From the NCBI RefSeq assembly GCF_014698065.1, contig NZ_JACJSI010000011.1:87502-151501 (forward strand): a DNA stretch of 64,000 nucleotides, in the 5' to 3' direction. Both the position numbers and the translations under genes were made by a program. This document shows, in pieces, positions 16,642 through 25,809 of this stretch; position 1 is the stretch's first letter; every line of letters begins with the position of its first letter. The notes beneath the pieces are model-generated. The model searched no databases. It worked only from the letters and a program-made list of their open reading frames with translations, and was not told the origin of the DNA. Source of the DNA: Nostoc flagelliforme FACHB-838 (lineage in GTDB: Bacteria > Cyanobacteriota > Cyanobacteriia > Cyanobacteriales > Nostocaceae).

Positions 16642-17253
16642 ATGCCTATAGGCGTTCCTAAAGTTCCTTACCGGATGCCCGGTGGACAATATACAGATTG
16701 GATTAGTATCTATGATCGCCTTTACCGGGAACGGATTATATTCTTGGGGCGAGATGTTGATGATGAAATTGCCAATCAAATTATCGCTGTGATGCTGTAT
16801 CTGGACTCAGATGATCCAGGTAAAGATATTTATTTATACATTAATTCCCCCGGTGGAATGGTTACATCTGGCATGGCGATTTTTGACACCATGCAACATA
16901 TCAAATCAGATGTAGTGACTATTTGCGTCGGTTTAGCGGCTTCAATGGGGTCTTTCCTACTGGCTGCTGGCACCAAAGGCAAACGGCTAGCATTGCCTCA
17001 CTCACGGATTATGATTCACCAGCCTTCAGGTGGCACTCGTGGACAAGCAAGCGATATCGAGATTGAAGCTAGAGAGATACTGCGGATTCGTCACCAGCTC
17101 AATGGCATTTATGCTGATAAAACAGGTCAGACCATAGAAAAGATTGAAAAAGATATGGATCGTGACTTTTTCATGTCTGCCGAAGAAGCAAAACAATACG
17201 GTTTAATTGACCGTGTGATTGAAGAACGAACCTCTATAGTAGCAGGGGAGTAG
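16642..17253 (+). CDS. clpP3: ATP-dependent Clp protease proteolytic subunit ClpP3
   Basis: The 203-residue protein has an intact catalytic Ser-His pair: [13 protein letters not shown] (Ser) and [11 protein letters not shown] (His), with the Asp expected in the D-R-D-F-F-M segment near residue 173. It is the active partner of ClpR in the core protease for regulatory and damaged proteins. A GGAG ribosome site at 16632-16635 precedes the ATG. It follows clpR by 164 bp. A J-domain gene follows in the same direction after a low-complexity repeat. Confidence 0.93.
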   Translation: MPIGVPKVPYRMPGGQYTDWISIYDRLYRERIIFLGRDVDDEIANQIIAVMLYLDSDDPGKDIYLYINSPGGMVTSGMAIFDTMQHIKSDVVTICVGLAASMGSFLLAAGTKGKRLALPHSRIMIHQPSGGTRGQASDIEIEAREILRIRHQLNGIYADKTGQTIEKIEKDMDRDFFMSAEEAKQYGLIDRVIEERTSIVAGE

Positions 17254-17360
17254 GGAAGCAGAGGGGATGAGGAAGCAGGGGGAGCAGGGGAGGCAGGGGG
17301 AGCAGGGGAAGAATTATAACTCCTAAGTCCCGATTCCCGATTCCCGATTCCCCATTCCCT
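17250..17360 (+). repeat. Purine-rich low-complexity and GATTCCC repeats
   Basis: From the clpP3 stop the sequence runs through degenerate GGGGAGCA/GGGGAGGCA units, then tandem GATTCCC units (about 17330-17360). The same type of DNA recurs at 22785-22870 and 24215-24275, and inside coding regions at about 9110-9200 and 42020-42130. Confidence 0.75.
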
Positions 17361-17483
17361 TCGCTAAAGAAACTGTCAACATTGAACTTTAAAATCACAA
17401 ATTAGCCCTTATTATTAATAGTTCAGGCTTAAAGCAGATAGCTGATAGCCTCTAGCTGGATATTCGATAGCTCATAGCTCAAG

Positions 17484-18107
17484 ATGGATCTTGGAGATTG
17501 CTACCGTTTACTAGGTTTAAGATCGGGAGCCTCTTTTGCTGACATCAAATCGTCTTATCGGCGATTGGCACAGCAATATCATCCCGATATTAACCCAGAT
17601 GACAACAAAGCCAAAGATAAGTTTATTGCGTTGACAGAGGCGTACAAACTCCTGCTGACGGTGGTACTGCCAGAAGAAACTATTGCACATTCAAGTCAGG
17701 TGTCAACATCTAGAGGTAATGATGCCAAGGCAACGCAACGGCAGAAAACACCAGTAACAACGGTGACAAGCCAAGAACCAGGGAAACCAAAGCCGCCGAA
17801 TCTATTGGAAATAGAAGAACGGCTGAAGTGGAAGACTTATGAGCAATTGCAGCGATTTTTGCAAGAAAGACGATTTCCGCAAGCGATCGCCCTGGCGGAA
17901 GCTTTAGCAGATCGTTTATCAACAGATGCAGAAGTTCGCCAATGGCTAGCGATCGCTTATCAAATTTGGGGACGGGCGCTAATTTCTGAAAAACAACTAC
18001 TCAAAGCTAGAATTTATCTCAAAAAAGCTTTGAAAACAGATCCTCATAATAAAAGTCTCTGGTATGAAGTGCAGCGCGATTTCCAACGCTTAGAACAAAT
18101 TTTTTAA
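17484..18107 (+). CDS. J-domain protein with TPR-like C-terminus
   Basis: Residues 1-62 form a J domain with the HPD tripeptide (YHPDINPDDNKAKDKF), which stimulates the ATPase of an Hsp70. A Thr/Gln-rich linker follows. The C-terminal part (about 110-205) holds two TPR-like helix pairs ([34 protein letters not shown]). No Gly/Phe or zinc domain is present, so it is a class C co-chaperone. Following the Clp core genes it may help deliver substrates to DnaK or Clp; that link is inference from position. Confidence 0.88.
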   Translation: MDLGDCYRLLGLRSGASFADIKSSYRRLAQQYHPDINPDDNKAKDKFIALTEAYKLLLTVVLPEETIAHSSQVSTSRGNDAKATQRQKTPVTTVTSQEPGKPKPPNLLEIEERLKWKTYEQLQRFLQERRFPQAIALAEALADRLSTDAEVRQWLAIAYQIWGRALISEKQLLKARIYLKKALKTDPHNKSLWYEVQRDFQRLEQIF

Positions 18108-18141
18108 AGTTTACAAAATTTTAAATCTCGTTTCCAGGTTT

Positions 18142-18467
18142 AAAAGGATGTTTGAAAACTCCTCTTCTCGGTAAAAAAAACGTTCAGATCCCCCTAAATC
18201 CACGCCAGTTGCTCATGGGGTAAACCCCCTTCTCTACGAGACGCTCCGCGTTGGCGGAAGCCTCTCGCAGAGAAGGCGCTAGCCTCTCCCTTTGGGAGAA
18301 GACCGCACTGGCTCCCCGATAAATTGGGGGACTTTGACTCCGGTTCCCCCCTTTTTAAGGGGAGCCAGCGCGGTCTTGGGGTCTCCCCAAGTGGAGCGAC
18401 TGGCGTGGGTTAGGGGGGATCAATGAGTGCAAAGATACAGCCAACTACTTTTCAAACAACCTCTAAG
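18142..18467. mobile_element. Candidate MITE bounded by IS-like ends, with nested inverted repeat
   Basis: The left end (AAAAGGATGTTTGAAAACT, 18142-18160) and right end (18447-18467) are inverted copies of the end sequence of the IS at 63886. Inside lies a second inverted pair: GATCCCCCTAAATCCACGCC near 18187 faces TGGCGTGGGTTAGGGGGGAT near 18400-18419. The core also carries a CTACGAGACGCTCCGCG repeat. No open frame of note. It looks like a composite of non-autonomous elements. Confidence 0.6.
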
Positions 18468-18559
18468 AAGGAAATGCTTTTCGTTGCGGTTCTACGGCTT
18501 AGACGGAAGGCGGGAACCTTCCAAAAGCCATTCCCAGTCTCTGACTGGGAACGAGGTAG

Positions 18560-18601
18560 AATTACGAATTACGAATTACAAATTACGAATTACAAATTAC
18601 C
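18560..18601 (-). repeat. Heptameric STRR array (AATTACG/AATTACA, 6 units)
   Basis: Six 7-bp units of AATTAC(G/A/C) abut and slightly overlap the end of the aminotransferase gene; the final unit supplies its stop codon region. It is a second STRR family distinct from that at 16573. Confidence 0.85.
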
Positions 18602-19802
18602 CCCATCTGCGCAACACTGCGCCCAAGGTGGCGATTCCCTCAAGAATCTTCTCGGTTGTTTGAAAGCTAAAAGCTAACCTGATGGCATCATCTCCCTGTC
18701 CATTGGCATAGCAGCGAGTCCCTGGTAGAAAACTGACGCCGTGTTCATTGGCAGCAGTTAGGAGTGATTGAGCGCTAATATTTGGTGGCAATTTACACCA
18801 AACGAAAAAGCCCCCACCTGGTCGCAAAGCAACGACATCGCTAGGAAACTCGTGAGCGATCGCTTCTAACAACAAATTACACTTATGGTTGTAACAGGCG
18901 ATTAGCTCCTGAATGTGATAATCTAATTTGCCTGTAGCACAGTAGCGGGCGACCACATGGCTAACAAATGGCCCTACAGGCCCCTCACTTTTGAACATTG
19001 CCAACCGCTCAATAATCGCTGGATCCCCACAAGCCCAGCCTAGCCGGATACCAGGCGCAATAATTTTCGAGAAGGTACTGACGTATAAAACCCACCCTTC
19101 CTTGTCAAGACTTGCCAAGGAGGGCACAGTTTCATCTTGGAAGCGCAAATCGCTATAAGCATCGTCTTCCACCACTAAAACGCCATACTCAGCCGCTAAC
19201 GCTACCAACTTTTGGCGGCGAAATAACGGCATAGTAGTGCCTGTGGGATTATGAAAAGTGGGGATAGTGTAAATAAACCGGGGTCGAATGCCTTGTTTCT
19301 TGAAATCGCTCAAAGTTTCTTCTAGAGCATCTACATCCATTCCCATCTCATCTACAGGAATGGTAATTACGCGTGCGCCAGCCTGGACAAATCTACTGAC
19401 TACTCCCAAAAAGGTTGGGCCTTCGACAATTACGACATCACCAGGTTCAACAAATACATCTGGTAGCAAGCCGAGAATCTGACCAGAACCATAGCCAATG
19501 ATCAGGCGATCGCGATCAGCAGCGATTCCTTTAGCCTGCAAGCGGAGGATAATTTGCTCATACAATTGGGTTGAAGGTGGGCCGTAATTGAGAGCGATCG
19601 GAGCCTCTTCTGCTAGCACAGCAGCACTTGCAGCAGCCAAATCAGCATGGGGAAAGAGAATTGGGTCAGCTAGACCATAAGCAAAGCTGACAGTGATGAT
19701 TTTGGTTAACTCTGTACCATAAGTTGGTGGTGCGATATTTCTAGCTCGTTCGGCGAACAAATCAGTAATTCGATAAGCAGAAGTGGTACAAGCCATAAGC
19801 AT
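18597..19802 (-). CDS. PLP-dependent aminotransferase, class I/II (LysN/MocR-like)
   Basis: The ~400-residue protein has the fold-type I core. The PLP lysine lies in STFSKIIAPGIRLGW (about residue 245), with the Asn of FHNPTG, the Asp/Tyr of VVEDDAYSDLRF and the Arg of DAIRLAFSF near the C-terminus. The pattern fits 2-aminoadipate/aromatic aminotransferases related to MocR catalytic domains, without an N-terminal HTH. Substrate cannot be fixed from sequence. A start at 19796 (MACTTS) is equally possible, since no ribosome site favours either. The 3' end abuts an STRR array. Confidence 0.85.
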   Translation of the reverse strand: MLMACTTSAYRITDLFAERARNIAPPTYGTELTKIITVSFAYGLADPILFPHADLAAASAAVLAEEAPIALNYGPPSTQLYEQIILRLQAKGIAADRDRLIIGYGSGQILGLLPDVFVEPGDVVIVEGPTFLGVVSRFVQAGARVITIPVDEMGMDVDALEETLSDFKKQGIRPRFIYTIPTFHNPTGTTMPLFRRQKLVALAAEYGVLVVEDDAYSDLRFQDETVPSLASLDKEGWVLYVSTFSKIIAPGIRLGWACGDPAIIERLAMFKSEGPVGPFVSHVVARYCATGKLDYHIQELIACYNHKCNLLLEAIAHEFPSDVVALRPGGGFFVWCKLPPNISAQSLLTAANEHGVSFLPGTRCYANGQGDDAIRLAFSFQTTEKILEGIATLGAVLRRWG

Positions 19803-19929
19803 TCAAAATTGAAAGTCAGAATAGAGAACACACAAAAAGGCAATTAGGGAAAAATCATACGTATGTATTATTTCTTATAACATCATGACAAGTATTGTAA
19901 ATATTAATCACTAGAACGAAATTACTATA

Positions 19930-20539
19930 GTGAAATTAATTAACTTCAAGTGGGAGCAGCTAATTCTAAGCTTAGGCTGCCTAATACTGATTATTGGCTG
20001 TCAGAGTTTGTATCTCACTATTAACCCAGATGCTAAACCCACCTTTGTCCCTTTTGAATTTCAAAAGGCTGACGGTAACTTAAAAGGTTTCGATATTGAT
20101 TTGATGAATACGATTGCAAAGGTAGCAGGTTTTGCAGTCCAGTTTAATTCTGGGCCAGAATTTTTCCAAGACTTGCTCAATGGCAACGTTGATGCTGTGG
20201 TTGGCGATGCTTTTGCTACTTTGTATGCGATTCAAAATGGCAAACTCCAAGGCATCAGAGTTGTCTGTTGCCGACCTTCTGACTGAAGAATACTACGGGA
20301 TTGCTACGCCAAAGGATTCTCCCCACCTAGATGAAATTAACAAAGGTATAGCGGTTCTCGTTTACGTGAGGTACACCCGTAAGGGCACGGCACTGCCGTG
20401 CCCCTACACCTTGCAATATAATCTTGTACCGCATCTGAATGGGAACCGCTATATAGCGACTTTGTTATCCAACGGCACTTACAAGCAAATTTATCAAAAA
20501 TGGTTTAATGGTGAACCTCCACAATTGCCAGACTCTTAA
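19930..20539 (+). pseudogene. Amino-acid ABC transporter solute-binding lipoprotein, degenerate
   Basis: The N-terminus is a lipoprotein signal (LILIIGC lipobox) and the rest matches SBP_bac_3 proteins (PFEFQKADGNLKGFDIDLM..., LLTEEYYGIATPKDS...KWFNG). Three lesions are seen. Compared with the family, about 90 residues are missing between QFNSGPEF and the NGNVDAV segment. The frame shifts near 20270-20290, since the first frame stops at 20284-20286 while DLLTEEYYGIA continues in another. A 105-bp MITE insertion sits between NKGIA and TLLSNG and stays in frame. No permease or ATPase genes are adjacent. Confidence 0.85.
20349..20451 (+). mobile_element. TA-flanked MITE copy 1, inside the binding-protein pseudogene
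   Basis: A 103-bp element with terminal inverted repeats TAGCGGTTC/GAACCGCTA is flanked by TA on both sides. It has an internal palindrome GGGCACGGCACTGCCGTGCCC (split by one base). The net gain of 105 bp is exactly 35 codons with no stop. TA duplication suggests mobilisation by an IS630/Tc1-mariner-type transposase. Related copies lie at 26278 and 54236. Confidence 0.88.
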
Positions 20540-20799
20540 CAATTGGGGATTGGGGATTGAGGATTAAATATTTCAAGCTCTTCCCTAGTTTCTAGCCTCC
20601 AGTCCCCATTTATAAAGAATTCGTTGCCAATATATTAAATATTGATCGAATATGCGTCACAATTAATACTGCCACCAATATTAATTGATAAACTACAATC
20701 TCTATGTAAGTCTACTTTAGTCAGGGATAGCCAATTGTGGCACCTTGGATCTTATAGTGGCTAGAAGCACCTTGGAACGGGAATAGAGGAACTTCCACT

Positions 20800-22776
20800 A
20801 TGCTGATTTGCCCTCAGTGTAAATTTGAAAACCCCAATAGCAATAAATTCTGTCAAAGCTGTGGCACATCCCTGACTCACAAGGTCTGTCCTGAATGCAG
20901 TACTGATGATGTCCCTGTGAATGCACTAAGTTGTTATAACTGTGGCACGGAATGTGGAACAGTGTTTTGGGCAATTATTACTAAAGAAACGACTGGGGAA
21001 GCTTTAGGAGAGCAAAAAGATTTGGGAGATAAGGAAGTAATATCCTCCTCATCTCCTCTATCCCCAAGTTTTCAGATTCCATTAGGCTCCTATTTAGACT
21101 CCCAAGAGCGCTATCAATTGTTAGATCCGCTACCTACCCAAACGGAAACTGCCACCATTACTGATGTAGGTGTGAGAGTTTTAGACTGCCAGCCGTATCA
21201 AATATCACCCATTGAGGCAGTGCTAGTAAGTCAGGAATCAGATTTGCTAACCCCCTCAGTCGAAGCAAGTGGAATTCCTCACCTTGCTAAACTTTATATT
21301 GCCTTACAAGCCCAAGGTGAGCGGGGTATACCGCCGATTCACGATGCATGGCAACAGGGTGATATACAGGTAGTCATCATCGAAGATCGCTCAGATTGGC
21401 AGCATTTAGTCGACCTATGGCAAGAAGAAACAACGAGTTCGTTAAAAATTTTACACTGGTGTTATGAAATGACCCAACTTTGGGCAGTGTTGGAACCACT
21501 AAATTGTCATCAAAGCCTTTTAGATTTGTCGAATTTGCGATTGGATGAGGATCAAACACTAGCACTACAAAGGTTGTATGTAGAATCATCGAATTCTCAG
21601 CTTGCCACTGAGTTGCCAGAAGATGCCCAAGCCGAAACATCTGCCATTCCCGAGGAACCGTTAACTATCCAAGCTTTGGGGCGCGTTTGGCAAGCGCTAT
21701 TTCGGCAGTCTCAACGCACTCAATTTGGCTCTGTAGTCCAAATGTTGGGGGATTTAGAGCTAGGTAAAATTGAGACGATCGCACATTTGCGATCGCGTTT
21801 AGAGGAAATCTCTATTGAACTGGAAGCGTTAGGAACCGCAACTTTGCCCCCAATAAAGGAGAAAAATACTGCTGTGTCCACTATCCCGCAATCAGATGAG
21901 CCAGAAGATATCAGTAGCAAAGCTGATGATATGCCAACTGTTGTGCTAGCGATGCAGTTAAGTAGTTTGGAAGATGCGGGACGCACAGATGTGGGTCGGC
22001 AACGTCATCATAACGAAGACTACTTTGGCATTGAAACCAAAAGTAATAAACTGGAATTTCCTAAAAGTCGAGTTCTGCAAGGGCATGGTTTGTATATTCT
22101 CTGTGATGGTATGGGTGGACACGCTGGCGGCGAGATAGCCAGTGAGTTGGCAGTCAACACCCTACGGCAATACTTTCAAGAACACTGGATTACAAACCAA
22201 CTGCCAACGGAAGATAGTATTCGTGAAGCAGTGTATTTAGCTAATGAGGCGATTTACAAACTTAATCAACAAGATGCCCGTTCTGGAGTAGGGCGTATGG
22301 GTACAACTCTGGTAATGCTGTTAATTCAAGATACTCAAGCAGCAGTTGCTCATGTAGGAGATAGCCGTCTCTATCGCCTGACGCGCAAGCAGGGGCTAGA
22401 ACAAGTCACAGTAGATCACGAAGTTGGGCAACGGGAAATTACGCGAGGAGTGGAAGCAAGCATCGCTTACGCCCGCCCAGATGCCTACCAACTCACCCAA
22501 GCCTTGGGGCCTCGTGATGAGAAGGCGATTAATCCCGATGTCGGCTTTTTCGAGATTAATGAAGATACTCTTTTGCTGTTGGTATCGGACGGTCTATCAG
22601 ATAATGATTTAATAGAAACCCATTGGCAGACTCACTTAGAACCCTTACTTAGTTCTGGCGCTAACTTAGAACGGGGCGTTACAGATTTAATTGAGTTGGC
22701 CAATCAACACAATGGTCATGACAACATTACTGGTATACTAATTCGGGCAAAAGTACGCCCAAATTTGGAAAGTTGA
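20800..22776 (+). CDS. PP2C-type Ser/Thr phosphatase with N-terminal zinc ribbon
   Basis: The 658-residue protein begins with a double zinc ribbon (CPQCKFENPNSNKFCQSCG, then CPEC...CYNCG). The middle (about 95-390) looks like a degenerate kinase-like or regulatory region. A PP2C domain runs from about 397 to the end, with RHHNEDYF, CDGMGGHAGGE, GTTLVM, VAHVGDSRLYR, LVSDGLSDN and GHDNITG, so both metal sites are intact. It dephosphorylates Ser/Thr residues. Residues about 65-92 are a low-complexity insert. The FHA/zinc-ribbon kinase 117 bp downstream is its likely partner. Confidence 0.92.
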   Translation: MLICPQCKFENPNSNKFCQSCGTSLTHKVCPECSTDDVPVNALSCYNCGTECGTVFWAIITKETTGEALGEQKDLGDKEVISSSSPLSPSFQIPLGSYLDSQERYQLLDPLPTQTETATITDVGVRVLDCQPYQISPIEAVLVSQESDLLTPSVEASGIPHLAKLYIALQAQGERGIPPIHDAWQQGDIQVVIIEDRSDWQHLVDLWQEETTSSLKILHWCYEMTQLWAVLEPLNCHQSLLDLSNLRLDEDQTLALQRLYVESSNSQLATELPEDAQAETSAIPEEPLTIQALGRVWQALFRQSQRTQFGSVVQMLGDLELGKIETIAHLRSRLEEISIELEALGTATLPPIKEKNTAVSTIPQSDEPEDISSKADDMPTVVLAMQLSSLEDAGRTDVGRQRHHNEDYFGIETKSNKLEFPKSRVLQGHGLYILCDGMGGHAGGEIASELAVNTLRQYFQEHWITNQLPTEDSIREAVYLANEAIYKLNQQDARSGVGRMGTTLVMLLIQDTQAAVAHVGDSRLYRLTRKQGLEQVTVDHEVGQREITRGVEASIAYARPDAYQLTQALGPRDEKAINPDVGFFEINEDTLLLLVSDGLSDNDLIETHWQTHLEPLLSSGANLERGVTDLIELANQHNGHDNITGILIRAKVRPNLES

Positions 22777-22784
22777 AAATTAGG

Positions 22785-22870
22785 GGATTGGGGACTGGAG
22801 ACGGGAAACTGGGAAATAGTTCTTCTACTCTCTAATTCCCAATCCCAATCCCTAATCCCCAATCCCTGAT
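22785..22870. repeat. GGGGATTGGG/CCCAATCCC low-complexity inverted repeat
   Basis: A G-rich block (GGGGATTGGGGACTGGAG) faces C-rich units (CCCAATCCC, CCCCAATCCC) over about 85 bp between the phosphatase and kinase genes. It can form a long hairpin in the mRNA and might uncouple or attenuate expression of the kinase. Confidence 0.65.
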
Positions 22871-22892
22871 CATTTACCTTGTAGGTTGTATT

Positions 22893-24176
22893 GTGGTTAG
22901 TCTGACCCTGTTAGAACCGCAACAGAAAACGCCCCTCCAGCAGTGGTGCTTTGAGAACTCCTCCATAATTCGGATTGGTCGAGCGGCAGATAATCACGTT
23001 GTTTTAACTGATAGTTTAGTTTCGCGGCATCATCTAGAACTTCGACAAGTCGGTTCTGCCAGCAATGGCGGTACTTGGCAGCTGATTAGTCAGGGTACAA
23101 ATGGGACTTTTCTCAACGGTATCCTTGTAATTCAGAGTCCGTTACCAGATAATTCTCTGTTGCAACTCGCGCAGGGAGGCCCAATACTGCAATTCCAAAT
23201 TCAGGATGTAACAGTACTGGAAACTAGTGTGCGATCGCCACAAATGCCAGGGACAGAAGAAAATGCTGTTGAGACATTCTACTCAGCAAAATATCTGGCA
23301 AATTCATCCTACACTTGCACGCACGAAGGTAACTCGCCAAATAATTTATTCTGCATCCACTGCGGTCAACCTCTATCAGTGCAACAGAAGATTCGACATT
23401 ATCAGGTGTTGCGAACTCTCGGACAAGGAGGGATGGGTACTACCTATCTCGCTTGGGATGCGGCTGGTCAGATTGTGGGTATACCTAAACTGCTGGTATT
23501 GAAGGAAATGAATGCTGATATGGCAAAGATTGCCAAAGCTCAAGAGTTATTTGAGCGGGAGGCGCACACTCTCAAATCCCTTAACCATCAGGGAATTCCC
23601 AAGTATTACGATTTCTTTGTAGAAGGTGGAAAGAAATACTTGGCGATGGAACTAATCCACGGACAAGATTTAGAAAAACGTGTCTATACCACTGGCCCAG
23701 TCACACCAAGCCAGGCGATCGCTTGGATGACTCAAACTTGTGATATTTTAGAATATCTTCATAGCCAAGAGCCTCCACTAATTCACCGCGATATTAAACC
23801 CGCCAACTTAATGGTGCGAAGTTCGCTAGATCGCATAGTGGTACTTGATTTTGGCGCTGTTAAGGAAATTGGTACAGCGCCCGGTACTAGAATTGGTGCA
23901 GAAGGTTACTGCGCCCCCGAACAAGAACGAGGACAACCTTTGACTCAATCTGATTTATATGCAATTGGGCCAACACTGATTTTTTTACTCACAGGCGAAA
24001 ACCCTTTCAAGTATTACCGCCAACGGGGGCGAAACTTCAGGTTTGATGTGGCAAAAGTTCCCACCATTAGTTCCCAATTAAGAGATGTGATTGACCGCGT
24101 TACAGAACCATTGCCACGCGATCGCTATCAAACAGCAAGGGAATTAGCTACAGCGTTGGCTGCCTGTAAAGTTTAG
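22893..24176 (+). CDS. Ser/Thr protein kinase with FHA domain and zinc ribbon
   Basis: A GTG start gives 427 residues. An FHA domain (about 25-95) has IRIGRAADNHVVL and VSRHHLEL, which bind phosphothreonine. A zinc ribbon (about 138-158, CTHEGNSPNNLFCIHCG) follows, then a kinase domain from about 170: GQGGMGTTYLAWD, VLKEMN (Lys), IHRDIKPANLMV and LDFGAVKE. All catalytic residues are present. No transmembrane segment, so a cytosolic kinase. Together with the upstream PP2C protein, which has a related zinc ribbon, it forms a writer/eraser pair with its own phospho-reader. Confidence 0.93.
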   Translation: MVSLTLLEPQQKTPLQQWCFENSSIIRIGRAADNHVVLTDSLVSRHHLELRQVGSASNGGTWQLISQGTNGTFLNGILVIQSPLPDNSLLQLAQGGPILQFQIQDVTVLETSVRSPQMPGTEENAVETFYSAKYLANSSYTCTHEGNSPNNLFCIHCGQPLSVQQKIRHYQVLRTLGQGGMGTTYLAWDAAGQIVGIPKLLVLKEMNADMAKIAKAQELFEREAHTLKSLNHQGIPKYYDFFVEGGKKYLAMELIHGQDLEKRVYTTGPVTPSQAIAWMTQTCDILEYLHSQEPPLIHRDIKPANLMVRSSLDRIVVLDFGAVKEIGTAPGTRIGAEGYCAPEQERGQPLTQSDLYAIGPTLIFLLTGENPFKYYRQRGRNFRFDVAKVPTISSQLRDVIDRVTEPLPRDRYQTARELATALAACKV

Positions 24177-24264
24177 AGAGTGGGGATTAGCGAGTTAGTA
24201 GTTAGAAGTTAGAATTCTTCCCCTGCTTCCCCTGCTCCCCCTGCTTCCTCATCCCTCCTATTCC

Positions 24265-24483
24265 CTATTCCTCATCCCAAGTTTCTACAGCTAGCAATTC
24301 ACTAACTGGGTCTTGCATACTAAACCCAAAGTCTATCAGTTCCTGTTTCCAGTGCTGCCATTCATTACCGTAGAGCAAAGCGATTTTCCAGATGCTATCG
24401 CTTGGCTTGATAATGTTCGATTCTATGAGTGATTGCACGTTTCGCTGCAATTTCACCATCGGGTGAATCACTTTTTGAGTCAT
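24265..24483 (-). CDS. Small conserved cyanobacterial protein (DUF4327-like)
   Basis: The 72-residue protein (MTQKVIHPMVKLQRNVQSLI ... SIWKIALLYGNEWQHWKQEL ... MQDPVSELLAVETWDEE) matches my memory of the DUF4327 family, which is restricted to cyanobacteria and of unknown function. It is acidic at the C-terminus and has no membrane segment. Monocistronic. Confidence 0.7.
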   Translation of the reverse strand: MTQKVIHPMVKLQRNVQSLIESNIIKPSDSIWKIALLYGNEWQHWKQELIDFGFSMQDPVSELLAVETWDEE

Positions 24484-25473
24484 AACCTCGATTGAATTCT
24501 GATTTTGTTGGTAAATACTTAATTAAAACTGCTTCCCATTCTGCAATTGTTGCCGGGTCGTAGAGTGGGGTAATTTGGTAAAGCTAGTCTCAACTTTTTA
24601 ACTATACCATAATAAACTCTACTAAGTTAGTACTAAATTCGGTTTTGTACGGTAATTACGACCACAAAACCCCAATTTTACCAAGCATTCCTTAAACTTT
24701 TGCCAAGGTGGGTAAGGCTTCAGGGTAAAGGATTAAGGGATGAAGGGCTAAGGGATGTTTCTGTTTTCCCTTTTCTCCTTCACCTGTTTCCCTTTTCTTT
24801 TTCCTCTTTACCTTTACCATTTTTCAGCAAGAGTGCAACACTACCTTTTGTTAGATATCTGTATGTGGATGCCGAGCAAAATAATTAGTTGTTTGGTAAG
24901 TTGCACTAACTGGTCTGACTGAGGACGACTGGAAAAATTCTATTTGTTGGAATCACAAAAAATATGTGTGTTTGTTGAGTAACCTATATGACACGGGCTA
25001 GTTTAAAAGTTTTTGACTGACAGAGAAATTTGCAATTGAGTAGAAATGTCTGCTGTTTATTTATTTAAACGTTATTTACAATATCGCAAACATCTGGCAT
25101 TAGGTAGATTCATCGCAAATCTTTATATAATCTTAATATTTTGCTTAATTAACTAAGACTTGGAAGGTTTTGGTTTGAACAAGTAGGAGCGATGCCTACG
25201 GCGGTAAACTACGCATGGCAAAATTGTCGTTACAGCATGGGCTACAGTCTACGAATTATCGGCGCTTTTCTCTAACGAGACGCTACGCGTTCAAGTAGTG
25301 TCTGGTAGAGATGGCATCTTCTCTGCGAGACGCTGCATATTGGTGGAAGCCTCTCGTAGAGATATGGCGGTTCAATAAATTAAGCTTTTTGGTGATTTAG
25401 AGGTAGCTATAACTTCTGATACCAACAAGAGGACTTTTCAAATATCCTCTAAAGGTGCTTTTCAAAAAATTGC
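24484..25473. other. 990-bp intergenic region with repeat remnants
   Basis: A purine/pyrimidine-rich stretch (about 24700-24830) is a low-complexity repeat; the open frame across it is not protein-like. Copies of the CGAGACGCTACGCG interspersed repeat occur at about 25265-25365, partly as an inverted pair (CTCTGCGAGACGCTGC and CCTCTCGTAGAGA). An isolated IS-type end (ACTTTTCAAATATCCTCTAA) is at 25433-25452. No gene is seen. Confidence 0.55.
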
Positions 25474-25809
25474 CTAACCCACTGCATATTCTGTAAACTT
25501 CCTCATGAAAGGAGACTGGAATCCTAACACAATATCCTCTTTTGGAACTCCCATAGTGACCAAATTTGCCGCAATATCATCTTCTGTGCCATTCCACTGA
25601 AGCCAAATTTTTTCACCCTTAATATCAATATGGATGATGCAGCTATGCACCCAATCTTGACCCTCCCAGCCAACATGAACTATCTGGTAATGGTCACGTT
25701 CTATATCAAAAATATTCTCAACGTCTATATTACTGTCAGCGGGTTTTTGCTCACTATACTCCTGCAATATCTGCTGTACAGTCTGGCGATAGTGGGCTAG
25801 CTTATCCAT
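25474..25809 (-). CDS. xisI: XisI-family protein
   Basis: The 111-residue protein matches the XisI family (MDKLAHYRQTVQQILQEYSE ... DHYQIVHVGWEGQDWVHSCI ... GVPKEDIVLGFQSPFMRKFT). XisH and XisI were first described as factors controlling excision of the fdxN element in Anabaena. They occur in many copies without such an element, so here they are better viewed as a stand-alone module. It overlaps xisH by 13 bp. Confidence 0.93.
   Translation of the reverse strand: MDKLAHYRQTVQQILQEYSEQKPADSNIDVENIFDIERDHYQIVHVGWEGQDWVHSCIIHIDIKGEKIWLQWNGTEDDIAANLVTMGVPKEDIVLGFQSPFMRKFTEYAVG

Noticed and set aside
18423..18677. Overlapping + strand open frames near the aminotransferase end
   Set aside because: They span the STRR array and the candidate MITE and read as low-complexity NYELQITNYK-type repeats.
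20132..20539. Separate small gene downstream of the lipoprotein start
   Set aside because: Its latter half is the continuation of the same binding-protein gene after a frameshift, and its middle is a MITE.
24700..24888. 62-codon + strand open frame
   Set aside because: Encoded by a G-rich/T-rich low-complexity repeat; no homology pattern.
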